Below, in pieces: positions 51,551 through 61,672 of a stretch of 64,000 nucleotides of DNA; the stretch's first letter is position 1; each line of letters opens with the position of its first letter. The stretch is taken from assembly GCF_003634705.1 (NCBI RefSeq), contig NZ_RBWU01000006.1, forward strand, positions 589,490 through 653,489, given 5' to 3'. The translations under genes were made by a program, and so were the position numbers. The notes under the pieces are model-generated. The model had not been told where the DNA came from. It did no database searches and was given only the letters and a program-made list of their open reading frames with translations. This stretch comes from Actinomadura pelletieri DSM 43383 (GTDB taxonomy: Bacteria > Actinomycetota > Actinomycetes > Streptosporangiales > Streptosporangiaceae).

Positions 51551-53023
51551 TTAGTCGAGGGCGGTTAGTTGGTTGGCGAACCAGGTTTGGGGTGGGAGTG
51601 CGGTTGCGGCGGCGGCGAGGCGGGCGCAGCGGTCGGAGCGTTCGTGGCGTGGCATCAGGAGGGCCCGATGGAGTGTCTCCGCGGTCTGCGACACGTCGTA
51701 GGGGTTGATGGTCAGCGCGTCCTCGGAGAGTTCCGCCGCGGCGCCCGCCTCCCTGGACAGGACCAGCGCGCATCCGCGCTCCGACAGGACGGGTCCTTCC
51801 TTCGCGACCAGGTTCATCCCGTCCCTGATCGGGTTGACGAGCAGGACGTCGGCGAGACCGAGGGCGGCCAAAGAACGGGGATGGTCGTCGTTCACCTGGA
51901 GGATCAGCGGATCCCAGTCCGCGGTGCCGAAATCGTCGGTGATCTGCTCGGCCGTGCGCTGGACGGCCGCCGTGTACTCCCGATACTCGGGCAGGTCGTA
52001 CCGGGACGGGTACGCGAACGCCAGGTGCACCACCCGTCCACGCCATTCGGGATGGTTGACGAGCAACTCGCGGTAGGCGTCGAGCCCTCGCACGATGTTC
52101 TTCGAGAGTTCCGTCCGGTCGATCCGGACGATGAGTTGACGGTCGCGCACCTGTTCGCGCAGTGCGCGTGCCCGTTCGACGACGTCCGGTTCGGTGGCGC
52201 GTCGACGCAACGCCGTTCCGTCGACGCCGAGCCCGTGCACGCCCACACGTGTGACGTGCCCGGAGCAGGTGACGGTGCGGGCCGTGCGGTCGACACGCGC
52301 GCCCGGCAGTAGTTCGCAGCAGTCGAGGAACGCGGACGCCCAACGCTCGGTGAGGAACCCCGCGTGGTCGGCGCCGAGGATGCCGAGAAGGATCTGCGTG
52401 CCGATGTCGTCCGGTAGCAGCCGGTAGTACTCGGGCGGTGCCCACGGCGTGTGCGAGAAGTGCACGATCTTCAGGTCGGGACGCCGGTCGCGCAGCATCC
52501 GCGGTGCCAGCGACAGGTGATAGTCCTGGATCGCGGTCTTCGCGCCCGGTGCGGCGTCGCGGGCCAGGGCGTCGGCGAACGCCGCGTTGTACGCCTCGTA
52601 GGACTGCCAGTCGCGGCGGGAGCGGGCGTCGAAATGGGGGCTGCGCGGGGTGTCGTACAGGAGATGGTGGACGAACCACAGCGTCGAGTTGGCCACGGCG
52701 TTGTACGCGCGGTGGAACGTCCCGGCCGGAATGTCGAGCATCCGCACCGCGGCACCGCCGGTGTCGTAGCCGGCGAGGTCGAGGCGTCCGTCGGGTGATC
52801 GCCGGGCGGCCGTCCGGTCGGCGTCGCCCAGGCTCGCGCACACCCACAGCACGTCCGGAGCGTCCGCCTCCGTCCCGGCGGGCTCCGGCGGACCGGGGGC
52901 GCCCATGACGGCGGCGAGGCCCGACACCAGTCCGCCGGCGCCGCGCCGCATGGTGAGCGACCCGTCGTCCGCCAGTGAGAACGAGACCGGTCCGCGGTTC
53001 GACGCCACCAGCACTTGGCTCAT
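51551..53023 (-). CDS. otsA: trehalose-6-phosphate synthase (GT20)
   Basis: The 490-residue glycosyltransferase has N-terminal VLVASNRGPVSF, then GAGGLVSGLAAVM (N-loop), IQDYHLSLAPRMLRDRRPDL, HFSHTPWAPPEYYRLLP, IVRIDRTELSKNIVRGLDAY and C-terminal VLLVNPIRDGMNLVAKEGPV plus VLSREAGAAAELSEDALTIN, all hallmarks of OtsA. It joins a UDP- or GDP-glucose donor to glucose 6-phosphate. OtsB at 45.3 kb completes the pathway. SREAG in place of the usual SEFAG is a minor variation. The start at 53023 has no strong ribosome site. Confidence 0.88.
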   Translation of the reverse strand: MSQVLVASNRGPVSFSLADDGSLTMRRGAGGLVSGLAAVMGAPGPPEPAGTEADAPDVLWVCASLGDADRTAARRSPDGRLDLAGYDTGGAAVRMLDIPAGTFHRAYNAVANSTLWFVHHLLYDTPRSPHFDARSRRDWQSYEAYNAAFADALARDAAPGAKTAIQDYHLSLAPRMLRDRRPDLKIVHFSHTPWAPPEYYRLLPDDIGTQILLGILGADHAGFLTERWASAFLDCCELLPGARVDRTARTVTCSGHVTRVGVHGLGVDGTALRRRATEPDVVERARALREQVRDRQLIVRIDRTELSKNIVRGLDAYRELLVNHPEWRGRVVHLAFAYPSRYDLPEYREYTAAVQRTAEQITDDFGTADWDPLILQVNDDHPRSLAALGLADVLLVNPIRDGMNLVAKEGPVLSERGCALVLSREAGAAAELSEDALTINPYDVSQTAETLHRALLMPRHERSDRCARLAAAATALPPQTWFANQLTALD

Positions 53024-53122
53024 AACCGCAGGGTCTCAGTTGCCGTCGGCGCGCTCAAAGGGACCCGCTGTGGTCCTCGCCACCTCGCGATTAGCGGGTA
53101 AAGCGGAGGGTATCCGGCGGCA

Positions 53123-54076
53123 ATGAGCAGGACCGAGACGAGAAAGACCGTGCTCGTCGCCGGTGCCGCCAACCTCGTCCTCGCGATCGCGAAGCTGATC
53201 GCCGGGCTCGCGGCCGGGTCCAGTGCGATGCTCGCGGAGAGCGCGCACTCCGTGGCGGACACCCTCAACCAGAGTTTTCTCCTCGCCTCCCTGCGGCGCA
53301 GCGAACGTCCCCCCGACCGGCGCCACCCGTTCGGATACGGCAACGAGACCTACGTCTGGTCGCTGCTCGCCGCGTTCGGGATCTTCGTCGCCGGGGCCGG
53401 GTTCTCGATCTTCGAGGGCGTGCTGACCATGACCGGCCACGGCGGCTCCGGAACGGATGTGCGGCTCGCCTACGCCGTGCTCGTGCTCGCCGCCGTCCTG
53501 GAGGGGGCGTCCTGGCTCCGCGCGTACCACCAGGCGCGCAAGGAGACCCGCGAGAACGGGCGCGACATCCTCGAACACGTGCGCCGGTCGCCGGACGTGA
53601 CGTTCAAGACGGCGCTGTTCGAGGACGGCACGGCCATGATCGGCCTCGCGTTCGCCGCCGCCGGGCTGACCCTCCGTGAGATCACCGGCTCCGACTTCTG
53701 GGACGGTCTGGCGTCCGTCCTCATCGGCCTGCTGCTCATCGTCCTGGCGTTCTGGATCGGACGCGAGAGCGTGAGCCTGCTCATCGGGCAGGCCGCCGAC
53801 CCGGCCGCGCAACGGCGGATCCGCGCGGAGATCGTCGGCGCGCCCGGGGTGACCGGCGTGGACGAGCTGCTCACCATGCACTTCGGCCCGGAGCAGATCC
53901 TCGTCGCCGCCAAGGTCTATTTCTCCGACGACCTCAGCGCCGACCAGGCCGAGGACGTCGCCGAGGCGATCGACCGCCGGCTCCGGGAGCGGCTGCCGAC
54001 CGTCCGGCACGTGTTCCTGGACCCCACCCAGCGCCCTACACGGGGTGGCCCGCGTGATCAAGAGCGCGCCGGGTAA
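53123..54076 (+). CDS. cation diffusion facilitator family transporter
   Basis: The 317-residue transporter has six membrane helices: TVLVAGAANLVLAIAKLIAG first, then the metal-site helix AMLAESAHSVADTLNQSFLL (HxxxD as H-S-V-A-D), the later ones around EDGTAMIGLAFAAAGLTL and VLIGLLLIVLAFWIG. The C-terminal cytoplasmic domain (RRIRAEIVGAPGVTGVDELL, QILVAAKVYFSDDL) has the ferredoxin-like metallochaperone fold. It exchanges Zn2+, Fe2+ or Mn2+ for protons. It is divergent from otsA and ends 92 bases before the SAM riboswitch. Confidence 0.9.
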   Translation: MSRTETRKTVLVAGAANLVLAIAKLIAGLAAGSSAMLAESAHSVADTLNQSFLLASLRRSERPPDRRHPFGYGNETYVWSLLAAFGIFVAGAGFSIFEGVLTMTGHGGSGTDVRLAYAVLVLAAVLEGASWLRAYHQARKETRENGRDILEHVRRSPDVTFKTALFEDGTAMIGLAFAAAGLTLREITGSDFWDGLASVLIGLLLIVLAFWIGRESVSLLIGQAADPAAQRRIRAEIVGAPGVTGVDELLTMHFGPEQILVAAKVYFSDDLSADQAEDVAEAIDRRLRERLPTVRHVFLDPTQRPTRGGPRDQERAG

Positions 54077-54167
54077 CGTTCACATGGGTGGACCCGCCCT
54101 GTCTGACATCCGGTCAGATCAGGTAAAGTCACCCATACGCGTTGAAAGCGCCGACAACTGAATATTG

Positions 54168-54309
54168 CTCATCCAGAGGGGTGGAGGGACCGGCCCGACG
54201 AAGCCCCGGCAACCACTCGGCTGACGCGCACTCGCGATCCTGCGAGGCCGGCCGGGAGATGGTGCCAACTCCGGCCTGCGACCAGGGTGGCGCAGGAAAG
54301 ATGGGGAGA
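54168..54309 (+). ncRNA. SAM-I (S-box) riboswitch
   Basis: The RNA matches the SAM-I core in order: TCATCCAGAGGGGTGGAGGG, then ACCGGCCCGACGAAGCCCCG, GCAACC, a variable P3 hairpin (TCGCGATCCTGCGA region), GTGCCAACTCCGGCC, a P4 hairpin and GAAAGATGGGGAG closing P1. The conserved kink-turn and the GCAACC/GTGCCAA pseudoknot pieces are intact. The end of P1 (GGGGAG) lies 15 bases before the ThrC-type start, so binding of SAM could hide the ribosome site. A TAAAGT at 54124-54129 is a plausible -10. SAM-I normally represses methionine or cysteine genes. Confidence 0.95.
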
Positions 54310-54323
54310 AAGGCCTCGCCCGT

Positions 54324-55568
54324 ATGGCACTCACGCCTGCCACCGACCTAGGAAACGCCACCGCTCTCGTCTGCCGCGAATGCGGTTCGTCCCGCGACCT
54401 CGGGCCCTACTACGCCTGCGAGGAGTGTTTCGGCCCCCTGGAGATCGCCTACGACTTCGGGGGAGTCACCCGCGCGGACATCGAGGCGGGACCGCACAAC
54501 ATCTGGCGTTACCGGGCGCTGCTGCCCGTCCCGTCGAACGTCGCCGACACACCCAACACCGAGCCCGGCCTGACCGCGCTCGTCCGCGCCGACAACCTCG
54601 CGGAGAGCCTCGGCCTGCGGAACCTGTGGGTGAAGGACGACAGCGGCAACCCGACCCACTCGTTCAAGGACCGCGTCGTCGCGGTCGCGCTCGCCGCCGC
54701 CCGCGAACTCGGCTTCAAGGTGCTGGCGTGCCCGTCCACCGGCAACCTCGCCAACGCCGTCGCCGCCGCCGCGGCCCGCGCCGGGATCCGCAGCGCCGTG
54801 TTCGTCCCGTCCAACCTCGAAGCCCAGAAGATCATCACGACGGCCGTGTACGGCGGGACGTTCGTGACCGTCGACGGCAACTACGACGACGTGAACCGGC
54901 TCGCGTCCGAGATCGCCGGGGAGCAGGACGACTGGGCGTTCGTCAACGTCAACGTCCGGCCCTACTACGCCGAGGGCTCCAAGACCCTCGGCTATGAGAT
55001 CGCCGAACAGCTCGGCTGGCGGCTGCCCGACCAGATCGTCGTTCCGGTCGCGTCCGGCTCCCAGCTCACCAAGATCGACAAGGCCTTCCAGGAACTGATC
55101 AAGCTGGGCCTCGTCGCGGACAGGCCGTACCGCGTCTTCGGCGCCCAGGCCACCGGCTGCGCCCCGGTCGCCACCGCGTTCAAGGACGGGCACGACGTCA
55201 TCCGCCCGGTGAAGCCCGACACGATCGCCAAGTCGCTCGCGATCGGCAACCCGGCCGACGGCCCCTACGTCCTGGACGTCGCCCGCCGCACGGGCGGCGC
55301 CGTCGAGGACGTCACCGACGCCGAGGTGGTCGAGGGCATCCGCCTCCTCGCCCGCACCGAGGGGATCTTCGGCGAGACCGCGGGCGGCGTCACCGTCGCC
55401 ACCCTCCGCAAGCTCATCGCGTCCGGGACGCTCGACCCGTCCGCCGAAACGGTGATCATCAACTCGGGGGACGGGCTGAAGACCCTGGACGCCGTCGCAC
55501 CCGCCGTCGCACCGTCCGCGAACATCGCCCCGTCCCTGGAGGCTTTCCGCGCCGCGGGCCTCGCCTGA
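54324..55568 (+). CDS. thrC: threonine synthase-like PLP enzyme under SAM riboswitch control
   Basis: The 414-residue fold-type II PLP enzyme begins with an N-terminal zinc-ribbon-like LVCRECGSSRDLGPYYACEE, then LWVKDDSGNPTHSFKDRVVA with the PLP Lys, ACPSTGNLANAVAAAAARAG (phosphate loop) and VVPVASGSQLTKIDKAFQEL. By sequence it is a threonine synthase, converting O-phosphohomoserine to threonine. The SAM riboswitch and the following MoaD/ThiS-like carrier gene are unusual for threonine synthesis. They suggest that the true product may be homocysteine, by analogy with CysM plus CysO. Threonine synthase remains the default call. Confidence 0.85.
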   Translation: MALTPATDLGNATALVCRECGSSRDLGPYYACEECFGPLEIAYDFGGVTRADIEAGPHNIWRYRALLPVPSNVADTPNTEPGLTALVRADNLAESLGLRNLWVKDDSGNPTHSFKDRVVAVALAAARELGFKVLACPSTGNLANAVAAAAARAGIRSAVFVPSNLEAQKIITTAVYGGTFVTVDGNYDDVNRLASEIAGEQDDWAFVNVNVRPYYAEGSKTLGYEIAEQLGWRLPDQIVVPVASGSQLTKIDKAFQELIKLGLVADRPYRVFGAQATGCAPVATAFKDGHDVIRPVKPDTIAKSLAIGNPADGPYVLDVARRTGGAVEDVTDAEVVEGIRLLARTEGIFGETAGGVTVATLRKLIASGTLDPSAETVIINSGDGLKTLDAVAPAVAPSANIAPSLEAFRAAGLA

Positions 55569-55583
55569 GAACAAAGGAGCAGC

Positions 55584-55862
55584 ATGAGCAGCGTTTCCGT
55601 GCGCATTCCGACGATCCTGCGGACCTACACCGGCGGCGAATCGGAGGTGAAGGCCGAGGGCGACACCCTCCGCGCCGTCGTCGCCGACCTGGAGGCCAGC
55701 TACTCCGGCATCTCCGCCCGCATCCTGGACGACTCGGGCAAGATCCGCCGCTTCGTCAACGTCTATGTCGGTGACGAGGACGTCCGCTTCGCCGAGGGAC
55801 TGGACACACCGACCCCCGCGGGCGCCCAGATCTCCATCATCCCCGCCGTGGCGGGAGGCTGA
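55584..55862 (+). CDS. MoaD/ThiS-like ubiquitin-fold sulfur carrier
   Basis: The 92-residue beta-grasp protein begins SSVSVRIPTILRTYTGGESE, contains FVNVYVGDEDVRFAEGLDTP and ends AQISIIPAVAGG. The C-terminal Gly-Gly is the site adenylated and thiocarboxylated by an E1-like enzyme. AAAGGAG lies 6 bases before ATG, and the gene starts 15 bases after the ThrC-type stop, so both share the SAM riboswitch. It resembles mycobacterial CysO, which donates sulfur to O-phosphoserine. No MoeB/ThiF or JAMM protease gene is nearby. Confidence 0.88.
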   Translation: MSSVSVRIPTILRTYTGGESEVKAEGDTLRAVVADLEASYSGISARILDDSGKIRRFVNVYVGDEDVRFAEGLDTPTPAGAQISIIPAVAGG

Positions 55863-55871
55863 GAGGCCCCA

Positions 55872-55899
55872 GGCCCCGGCGCAGAGATGCGCCGGGGCC
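55872..55899 (+). terminator. terminator after the carrier gene
   Basis: GGCCCCGGCGCA and TGCGCCGGGGCC form a perfect 12-base stem closed by a GAGA tetraloop, 9 bases after the stop codon. It ends the SAM riboswitch-thrC-moaD transcript. Confidence 0.85.
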
Positions 55900-55989
55900 G
55901 ATCCCACCATGCCCCGGACCGACGCCTTGATCAGCATCTCTCGATGAAAGCCTGAAAACCCGGCACGGGATTTCTACGATCATCCGGTG

Positions 55990-56400
55990 ATGAAAGGTCT
56001 CCTCTGGCGTTGGACGGCCGTCCTCCCGCCCACTCTCACCGGCATGAGCATCGCGGGACTATGGGGCATGTCGGCCCTGGAAGAACGGGCCGACCGCACT
56101 CGCTTATCCGCGTGCCTGCACAATCCGTCCGCAGCCCATTGGAGTCACGGCTACGACGCCTGGCTCCCCCTGACGGTACTCACAAGCGCCCTTCTGGGCG
56201 CCCTCCTCGCAGCGACGGTCATCCTCGCCAACGCCCCCGCCCCCCGCTGGCTCCGCTCGTCCTGCTACCCGACCATGGCGATCGCCCTCATCGCCGTCTT
56301 CCCGGCCGCCATGGCGGCCAACGACCATTACGAACTGCCCGGCGCCGACGTCCGCAGCCTGCTCACCCCACCCTGCCCGAGCGCCCTCCCCGGCCGTTAG
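55990..56400 (+). CDS. small membrane protein of unknown function
   Basis: The 136-residue protein has about three membrane helices: WRWTAVLPPTLTGMSIAGLW, LPLTVLTSALLGALLAATVI and PTMAIALIAVFPAAMAAND. It has a Cys in SACLHNPS and another near the C-terminus. The preceding GTG at 55987 is in frame. It follows a strong terminator, so it must have its own promoter. I do not recognise a family. Confidence 0.55.
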   Translation: MKGLLWRWTAVLPPTLTGMSIAGLWGMSALEERADRTRLSACLHNPSAAHWSHGYDAWLPLTVLTSALLGALLAATVILANAPAPRWLRSSCYPTMAIALIAVFPAAMAANDHYELPGADVRSLLTPPCPSALPGR

Positions 56401-56438
56401 CCGGGCCGCCCCGCCGCAGTGCCAACACAATAAAACCC

Positions 56439-56729
56439 GTGATCACCTACAAGGTTGTGGAGTTCAACGAGATCGTTGACCAGGGCGCCCATGGGATCGA
56501 TATCGCATGGATAGCGGCACTGGACCAGAACACGTTCCCCATGCTGAGGCACCTGCTGCCTTACGCCGACACCATGTTCAACAGCTCCCAGGTGCACTCC
56601 CTGTCGGCTGAGTTGGAGCTTCTGCCGGCGACCAGCCCTCTCGTACCCGACGTCCGAGACCACCTCAAGCGCCTGTGTGACCTCACGGGCAAGGGCGCCC
56701 ACCGCCAACTCTGGTTCTACGGAGACTGA
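56439..56729 (+). CDS. small hypothetical protein, immunity-like
   Basis: The 96-residue acidic protein reads MITYKVVEFNEIVDQGAHGI at the start and continues DIAWIAALDQNTFPMLRHLL and LSAELELLPATSPLVPDVRD. The frame is natural (balanced composition, no Arg/Pro runs), so I believe it is a gene. It starts at GTG 56439 without a clear ribosome site. Composition and size resemble polymorphic-toxin immunity proteins, but no toxin is adjacent. Another small orphan follows 218 bases later. Confidence 0.6.
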   Translation: MITYKVVEFNEIVDQGAHGIDIAWIAALDQNTFPMLRHLLPYADTMFNSSQVHSLSAELELLPATSPLVPDVRDHLKRLCDLTGKGAHRQLWFYGD

Positions 56730-56947
56730 CTCCCCAACCGCACAATCGCCTGCGAAACCGGCCTCGAAGACGTCCTTGCGCAGGCGAGAACGGTCTCGGG
56801 CCGGTAGATGAACCGTCCCCACGACAATGCGCGTCGCCCGCACTCGGCACGGCACAACCGAACCGTCCGTTCCGCCCTGGTTCCACCGCGCCGACCGTGA
56901 AAGGCTGTGACCAACCAATCGGACAGCGCGATGATCGAGGGGCGAAT

Positions 56948-57352
56948 GTGACCTACCAACTCTTTTTCTTCTGCAAGGGAACGGAAGAAGATTCCGGTGC
57001 GTCAGCCATGGACCGTGTTCTTGACGCCCTTTCGAAGAACGGTCCGCCGCTACTCGCGGAATACTTAGGACCCCCAACTCCCCAATCGGACTTCTGGGTG
57101 GGCCCCGAGATCGAGGCCATCCAGGGCTTCAGGCTGGTCACAGGCAACGAGCGGGAGAAACCGACCACTGACTATCTCTCCCTTGAGATGCACGTCGGTG
57201 AAAGGTTCATCGCCGGGGACGTCATCGCGGCTGACCCGAACGACGACCACAATGTGCGGGGCAGCGACCTTATGGCGATCGTCACGTTGAATGGTGACCG
57301 TCCAGATTGGCCGTTGGTAGACCGAATATGGACGGTACTGGAAAATCTCTAG
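56948..57352 (+). CDS. small hypothetical protein, immunity-like
   Basis: The 134-residue protein starts at GTG 56948, with GAGGGG 7 bases upstream: MTYQLFFFCKGTEEDSGASA, then VLDALSKNGPPLLAEYLGPP, FWVGPEIEAIQGFRLVTGNE and LMAIVTLNGDRPDWPLVDRI. It is acidic and has no membrane helix, like many actinomycete immunity proteins. Codon use is less GC-biased than the surroundings, suggesting recent acquisition. Function is unknown. Confidence 0.65.
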   Translation: MTYQLFFFCKGTEEDSGASAMDRVLDALSKNGPPLLAEYLGPPTPQSDFWVGPEIEAIQGFRLVTGNEREKPTTDYLSLEMHVGERFIAGDVIAADPNDDHNVRGSDLMAIVTLNGDRPDWPLVDRIWTVLENL

Positions 57353-58512
57353 GCAGCGGTGCCGTGGGACGCAACATCGGGCTTCGCGATCGCCGCTGAA
57401 ATTCGAAGGTCACTTGGCCGCGACACTCCACCCTGACCTTCGCGCCTACTGTCGTCCCATACCCCTGGCCGTCTAAGTGCCTTGACCAGCGGCGTAGCCG
57501 CTGTTTTCGCCCACCTTCCTCCTCCGGCTCCGACGAGAGTTGCACGCAGCGGCGGACGGGTTCTGTGAAGGGCGGCGCAGTCATCACAAATGACACCCGT
57601 ACCTCAATGCATCGGGTGGGCGGAGTTCCGCACCTACCGGCTCGACTGGCCTGGGTAGTGGTGCAGTCCGGGTCTGCGAATCATCGGTGAATGCTCGAAA
57701 GTCGCGTTACGGGGTCCCTTTTTCCCGGATAGGGTCTTCCGTACGCTTATGGGTTCACCGGGAGGAGTTGGCGGGGTTGGCGGCGGCGTGGCCGGCTAGC
57801 GCTGAGGTCAACGACCTCGATAACGCCGTGCACGGCGTCTTGCACTTGCTGCTCGGCTAACCCCATGATCAGCGACAACGCTGGCACGAGTACATCGCGG
57901 TCTCGTGGCGAGAAGTCGCAGGAGTGCCGGCTCGCCGGCGAGGTGAATTGGAGTTGGACGACTCGGCCGAGGGCTTCTTCGATCGACTCCGCTGACTGAC
58001 GAGCGACCATTCTGCGGATGGAGCGAGCCGGTCCCCGGCGCTTGCGCCGCACGCTCCGGGGGGCCGTGGTGTGGGTGTGGTCGGGGCCGACGCGTGGGTC
58101 GGCGCCGGGGTTGGAGCCGTTGTGTCCGGTGACCGGAACGTCGTGGCGGCTGATCGGGTGGTGCGGGTGTTGGGCCTTCGTGGGTGCAGATGGTGGACGC
58201 GCGGTGCCGTCTGCCGGTGGTGAGCCAGATCGAGCGGGAGTTCTCGGGGCCTGGTAGGGACAGGCCACACATGCGTGGTGGGCGTTGGTGCGGGTGCGTC
58301 AGGTTCTGCGGTTGGTGGAGGCGTTCAGTCCGGAGGAGTCATGGGAGGCGATCATGGGGCGCGGGGATCGTGTTGGCCGAGGTGACGCTCATGCAGGGGC
58401 CGAGACCTGAGTGCCCGGTTGCACGGTCCTCGGGATCGACTAACGGGGCTTTGGTGCTGGTGGGGGCGGGTTTGGGGCGGTAGGGAAGCCTTCCCCGTGG
58501 GGATGCGCGTCG
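57353..58512. other. gene-poor region, possible remnants only
   Basis: No gene here can be supported with confidence. On the minus strand an ATG at 58010 opens an 87-residue frame to 57747 that reads somewhat like a protein (VARQSAESIEEALGRVVQLQ, DVLVPALSLIMGLAEQQVQD), but it lacks a ribosome site and ends in Arg/Pro sequence. The remainder gives only low-complexity frames. The 1.1 kb may be decayed mobile or orphan DNA between the small hypothetical genes and groEL. Confidence 0.4.
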
Positions 58513-58539
58513 CTTGCACTCGGCGGGGTAGAGTGCTAA
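58513..58539. promoter_or_regulatory. CIRCE element 1 (HrcA site) upstream of groEL
   Basis: CTTGCACTC, a 9-base spacer and GAGTGCTAA match the CIRCE operator (TTAGCACTC-N9-GAGTGCTAA) in spacing and in most positions. HrcA binding here represses groEL at normal temperature. Confidence 0.88.
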
Positions 58540-58547
58540 ACAAACGG

Positions 58548-58574
58548 TTGGCACTCTACTGTGGAGAGTGACAA
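58548..58574. promoter_or_regulatory. CIRCE element 2 (HrcA site) upstream of groEL
   Basis: TTGGCACTC, 9 bases and GAGTGACAA form a second CIRCE copy, whose first base lies 35 bases after that of the first. It carries one asymmetric base in each arm. Two sites allow tighter or cooperative repression. Confidence 0.82.
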
Positions 58575-58703
58575 CTTCACAGTCTGGGTCGGGGCGATGA
58601 GGCCTCAGTTCGGCGACGGAATGGCAGTCGTCGGCCGGGGCCGTCCGTCGCGGGCGTCGGCTCGATCCATCTAAGCCACCTTGTTCCGGGAGGACTGGAG
58701 CCT

Positions 58704-60335
<1,632 letters not shown>

Positions 60336-60375
60336 CCCACAGGTCAGGTCGCGCCGGACAAGGCTGTACAAATCC

Positions 60376-60407
60376 GAAGGGACGGTCCCCAGGGGCCGTC
60401 CCTTCGC
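60376..60407 (+). terminator. groEL terminator
   Basis: CGAAGGGACGG and CCGTCCCTTCG, with the inner CCCC/GGGG pairing, form a long stem about 40 bases after the groEL stop, followed by CCTTTCGG. Confidence 0.85.
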
Positions 60408-60517
60408 CTTTCGGCGACGATCCAGGTCGGCGGCCGAACCGGCGGTGCCGCCCACGCGTCGAACACAATGATCGCGAACGTTCGGTCGGCACGGCCCGCG
60501 CACCGCACGGAGGACAT

Positions 60518-61117
60518 GTGAGCGACCTGTTCAACTCTCCCGTACTCGTCGTCGAGCAGCCGCGCCGCGTCCCGTCCGCCAAGTCCCGGTACAAGGTGTT
60601 CGACGGCGCCGGAACGCTGCTGGCCAACGCCGAGGAACGTGCGGTGTCGCTCCGCCGTCAGGCATGGCGGGCGGTGTTCATGGACGGTGACGACCATCGG
60701 ACCGTCCAGGTGGAGGACACCCGAGGTACCCCGATCCTGATCATCGAACGGCCGAAGAAGATCAAAGCGACCTGGATCAGCACACCGGACGGCGCCCTTC
60801 ACGGCTCGATCCGCCTCGACCGCTACAACTGGCGGTACGCCCTCCTCGACGCGACGGAACGGCCCGTCGGCAGACTCGACGGCAACAGGCGCACCAACAA
60901 GTTCAAGGTGTTCGACAACGGCGGCGCGCATGTCGCGCAGGTGGACAAGAAATGGAACGGCGCGGCCACCGCACTCCTGACCACCGCCGACAAGTACGCG
61001 GTGACGTTCCACCACGCGCTGCCACACCCGTTGCGCATGCTGGTCGTCGCGGCGCCCATCGGGCTCGACCTCATGCTCTATGAAGGCAAGGACCTGCTCG
61101 ACAACCTGGGCATCTGA
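60518..61117 (+). CDS. LURP-one/scramblase-like protein, copy 1
   Basis: The 199-residue protein is built of repeated beta-strand pairs, as in LURP-one-related/tubby-like beta barrels: YKVFDGAGTLLANAEERAVS, RTVQVEDTRGTPILIIERPK, RYALLDATERPVGRLDGNRR and FKVFDNGGAHVAQVDKKWNG. It ends in a hydrophobic helix (LRMLVVAAPIGLDLMLYEGK), as in phospholipid scramblases, where the C-terminal helix touches membrane. GTG 60518 follows GGAGGACAT. A clear paralogue lies 1.1 kb downstream. Function in bacteria is not established. Confidence 0.78.
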   Translation: MSDLFNSPVLVVEQPRRVPSAKSRYKVFDGAGTLLANAEERAVSLRRQAWRAVFMDGDDHRTVQVEDTRGTPILIIERPKKIKATWISTPDGALHGSIRLDRYNWRYALLDATERPVGRLDGNRRTNKFKVFDNGGAHVAQVDKKWNGAATALLTTADKYAVTFHHALPHPLRMLVVAAPIGLDLMLYEGKDLLDNLGI

Positions 61118-61150
61118 CGGTTCCGCACGGCCATGTAGCGGGCGCATCGG
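61118..61150. other. short convergent gap
   Basis: A short gap between the copy 1 scramblase-like gene and the convergent Asp/Leu/Ala-repeat gene; nothing is seen in it. Confidence 0.3.
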
Positions 61151-61672
61151 TCACATCTCGGTTTCCGGGACGTGACATCTGGCGTCGCTTGCGCACGTCA
61201 GCCGGGTAGCCGGTGCCGGCGGCAGGTTGCGGGCACCGGAAAGTTCTTCCGCTGAGAGGCCGGACTTGGCAGGATCACGACGTGGCGGCGCACCGTACCG
61301 AACGGCGCGGGCCGCTCGCACCGGGATGTCGGCGAGTTCCATGGGGTGGAGGCCACTGGGATTGCGGGCGTGGGTGAGGTCATGGGTGAGGTCACTTGGC
61401 AGTTCGAGGTCGCGGGCCATGGCGAGGGCGCCGTCGAGGGCGCCGTCGAGGGCGCAGTCGAGGGTGAGGACGTGGTTCAGCTCTCGGTCGCGCGCGAGGT
61501 CGTGGGGGAGGTCGAGTTCGTGGGTGACGGTGTGCGCGACATCGCGGACGAGATCGCGGGCGAGGACGAGGGCAATACGAATCGAGTGGCGTGCATGTGG
61601 CCGAACGAGGCGGGAGAACACGTGACCGCTGCCCCAACCGGAGCAAGGGTGTACCTGGACGGTCCGGCTCAT
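61151..61672 (-). CDS. hypothetical protein with DL/AR helical repeats
   Basis: From ATG 61672 (GCGGAGG just upstream) the frame gives 173 residues. The middle has a short-period repeat rich in Asp, Leu, Ala, Arg and His (IALVLARDLVRDVAHTVTHE, LDLPHDLARDRELNHVL, LDGALDGALAMARDLELPSD). Similar repeats occur at the C-termini of some Streptomyces NACHT-type NTPases as I remember them, so this may be a fragment or stand-alone relative. The antisense frame is Val/Glu-rich, the usual mirror of such repeats. The C-terminal 60 residues look disordered. No P-loop is present. Confidence 0.45.
   Translation of the reverse strand: MSRTVQVHPCSGWGSGHVFSRLVRPHARHSIRIALVLARDLVRDVAHTVTHELDLPHDLARDRELNHVLTLDCALDGALDGALAMARDLELPSDLTHDLTHARNPSGLHPMELADIPVRAARAVRYGAPPRRDPAKSGLSAEELSGARNLPPAPATRLTCASDARCHVPETEM

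Noticed and set aside
58600..58703. groES immediately upstream of groEL
   Set aside because: No GroES-like frame exists between the CIRCE sites and groEL; this is an orphan groEL.
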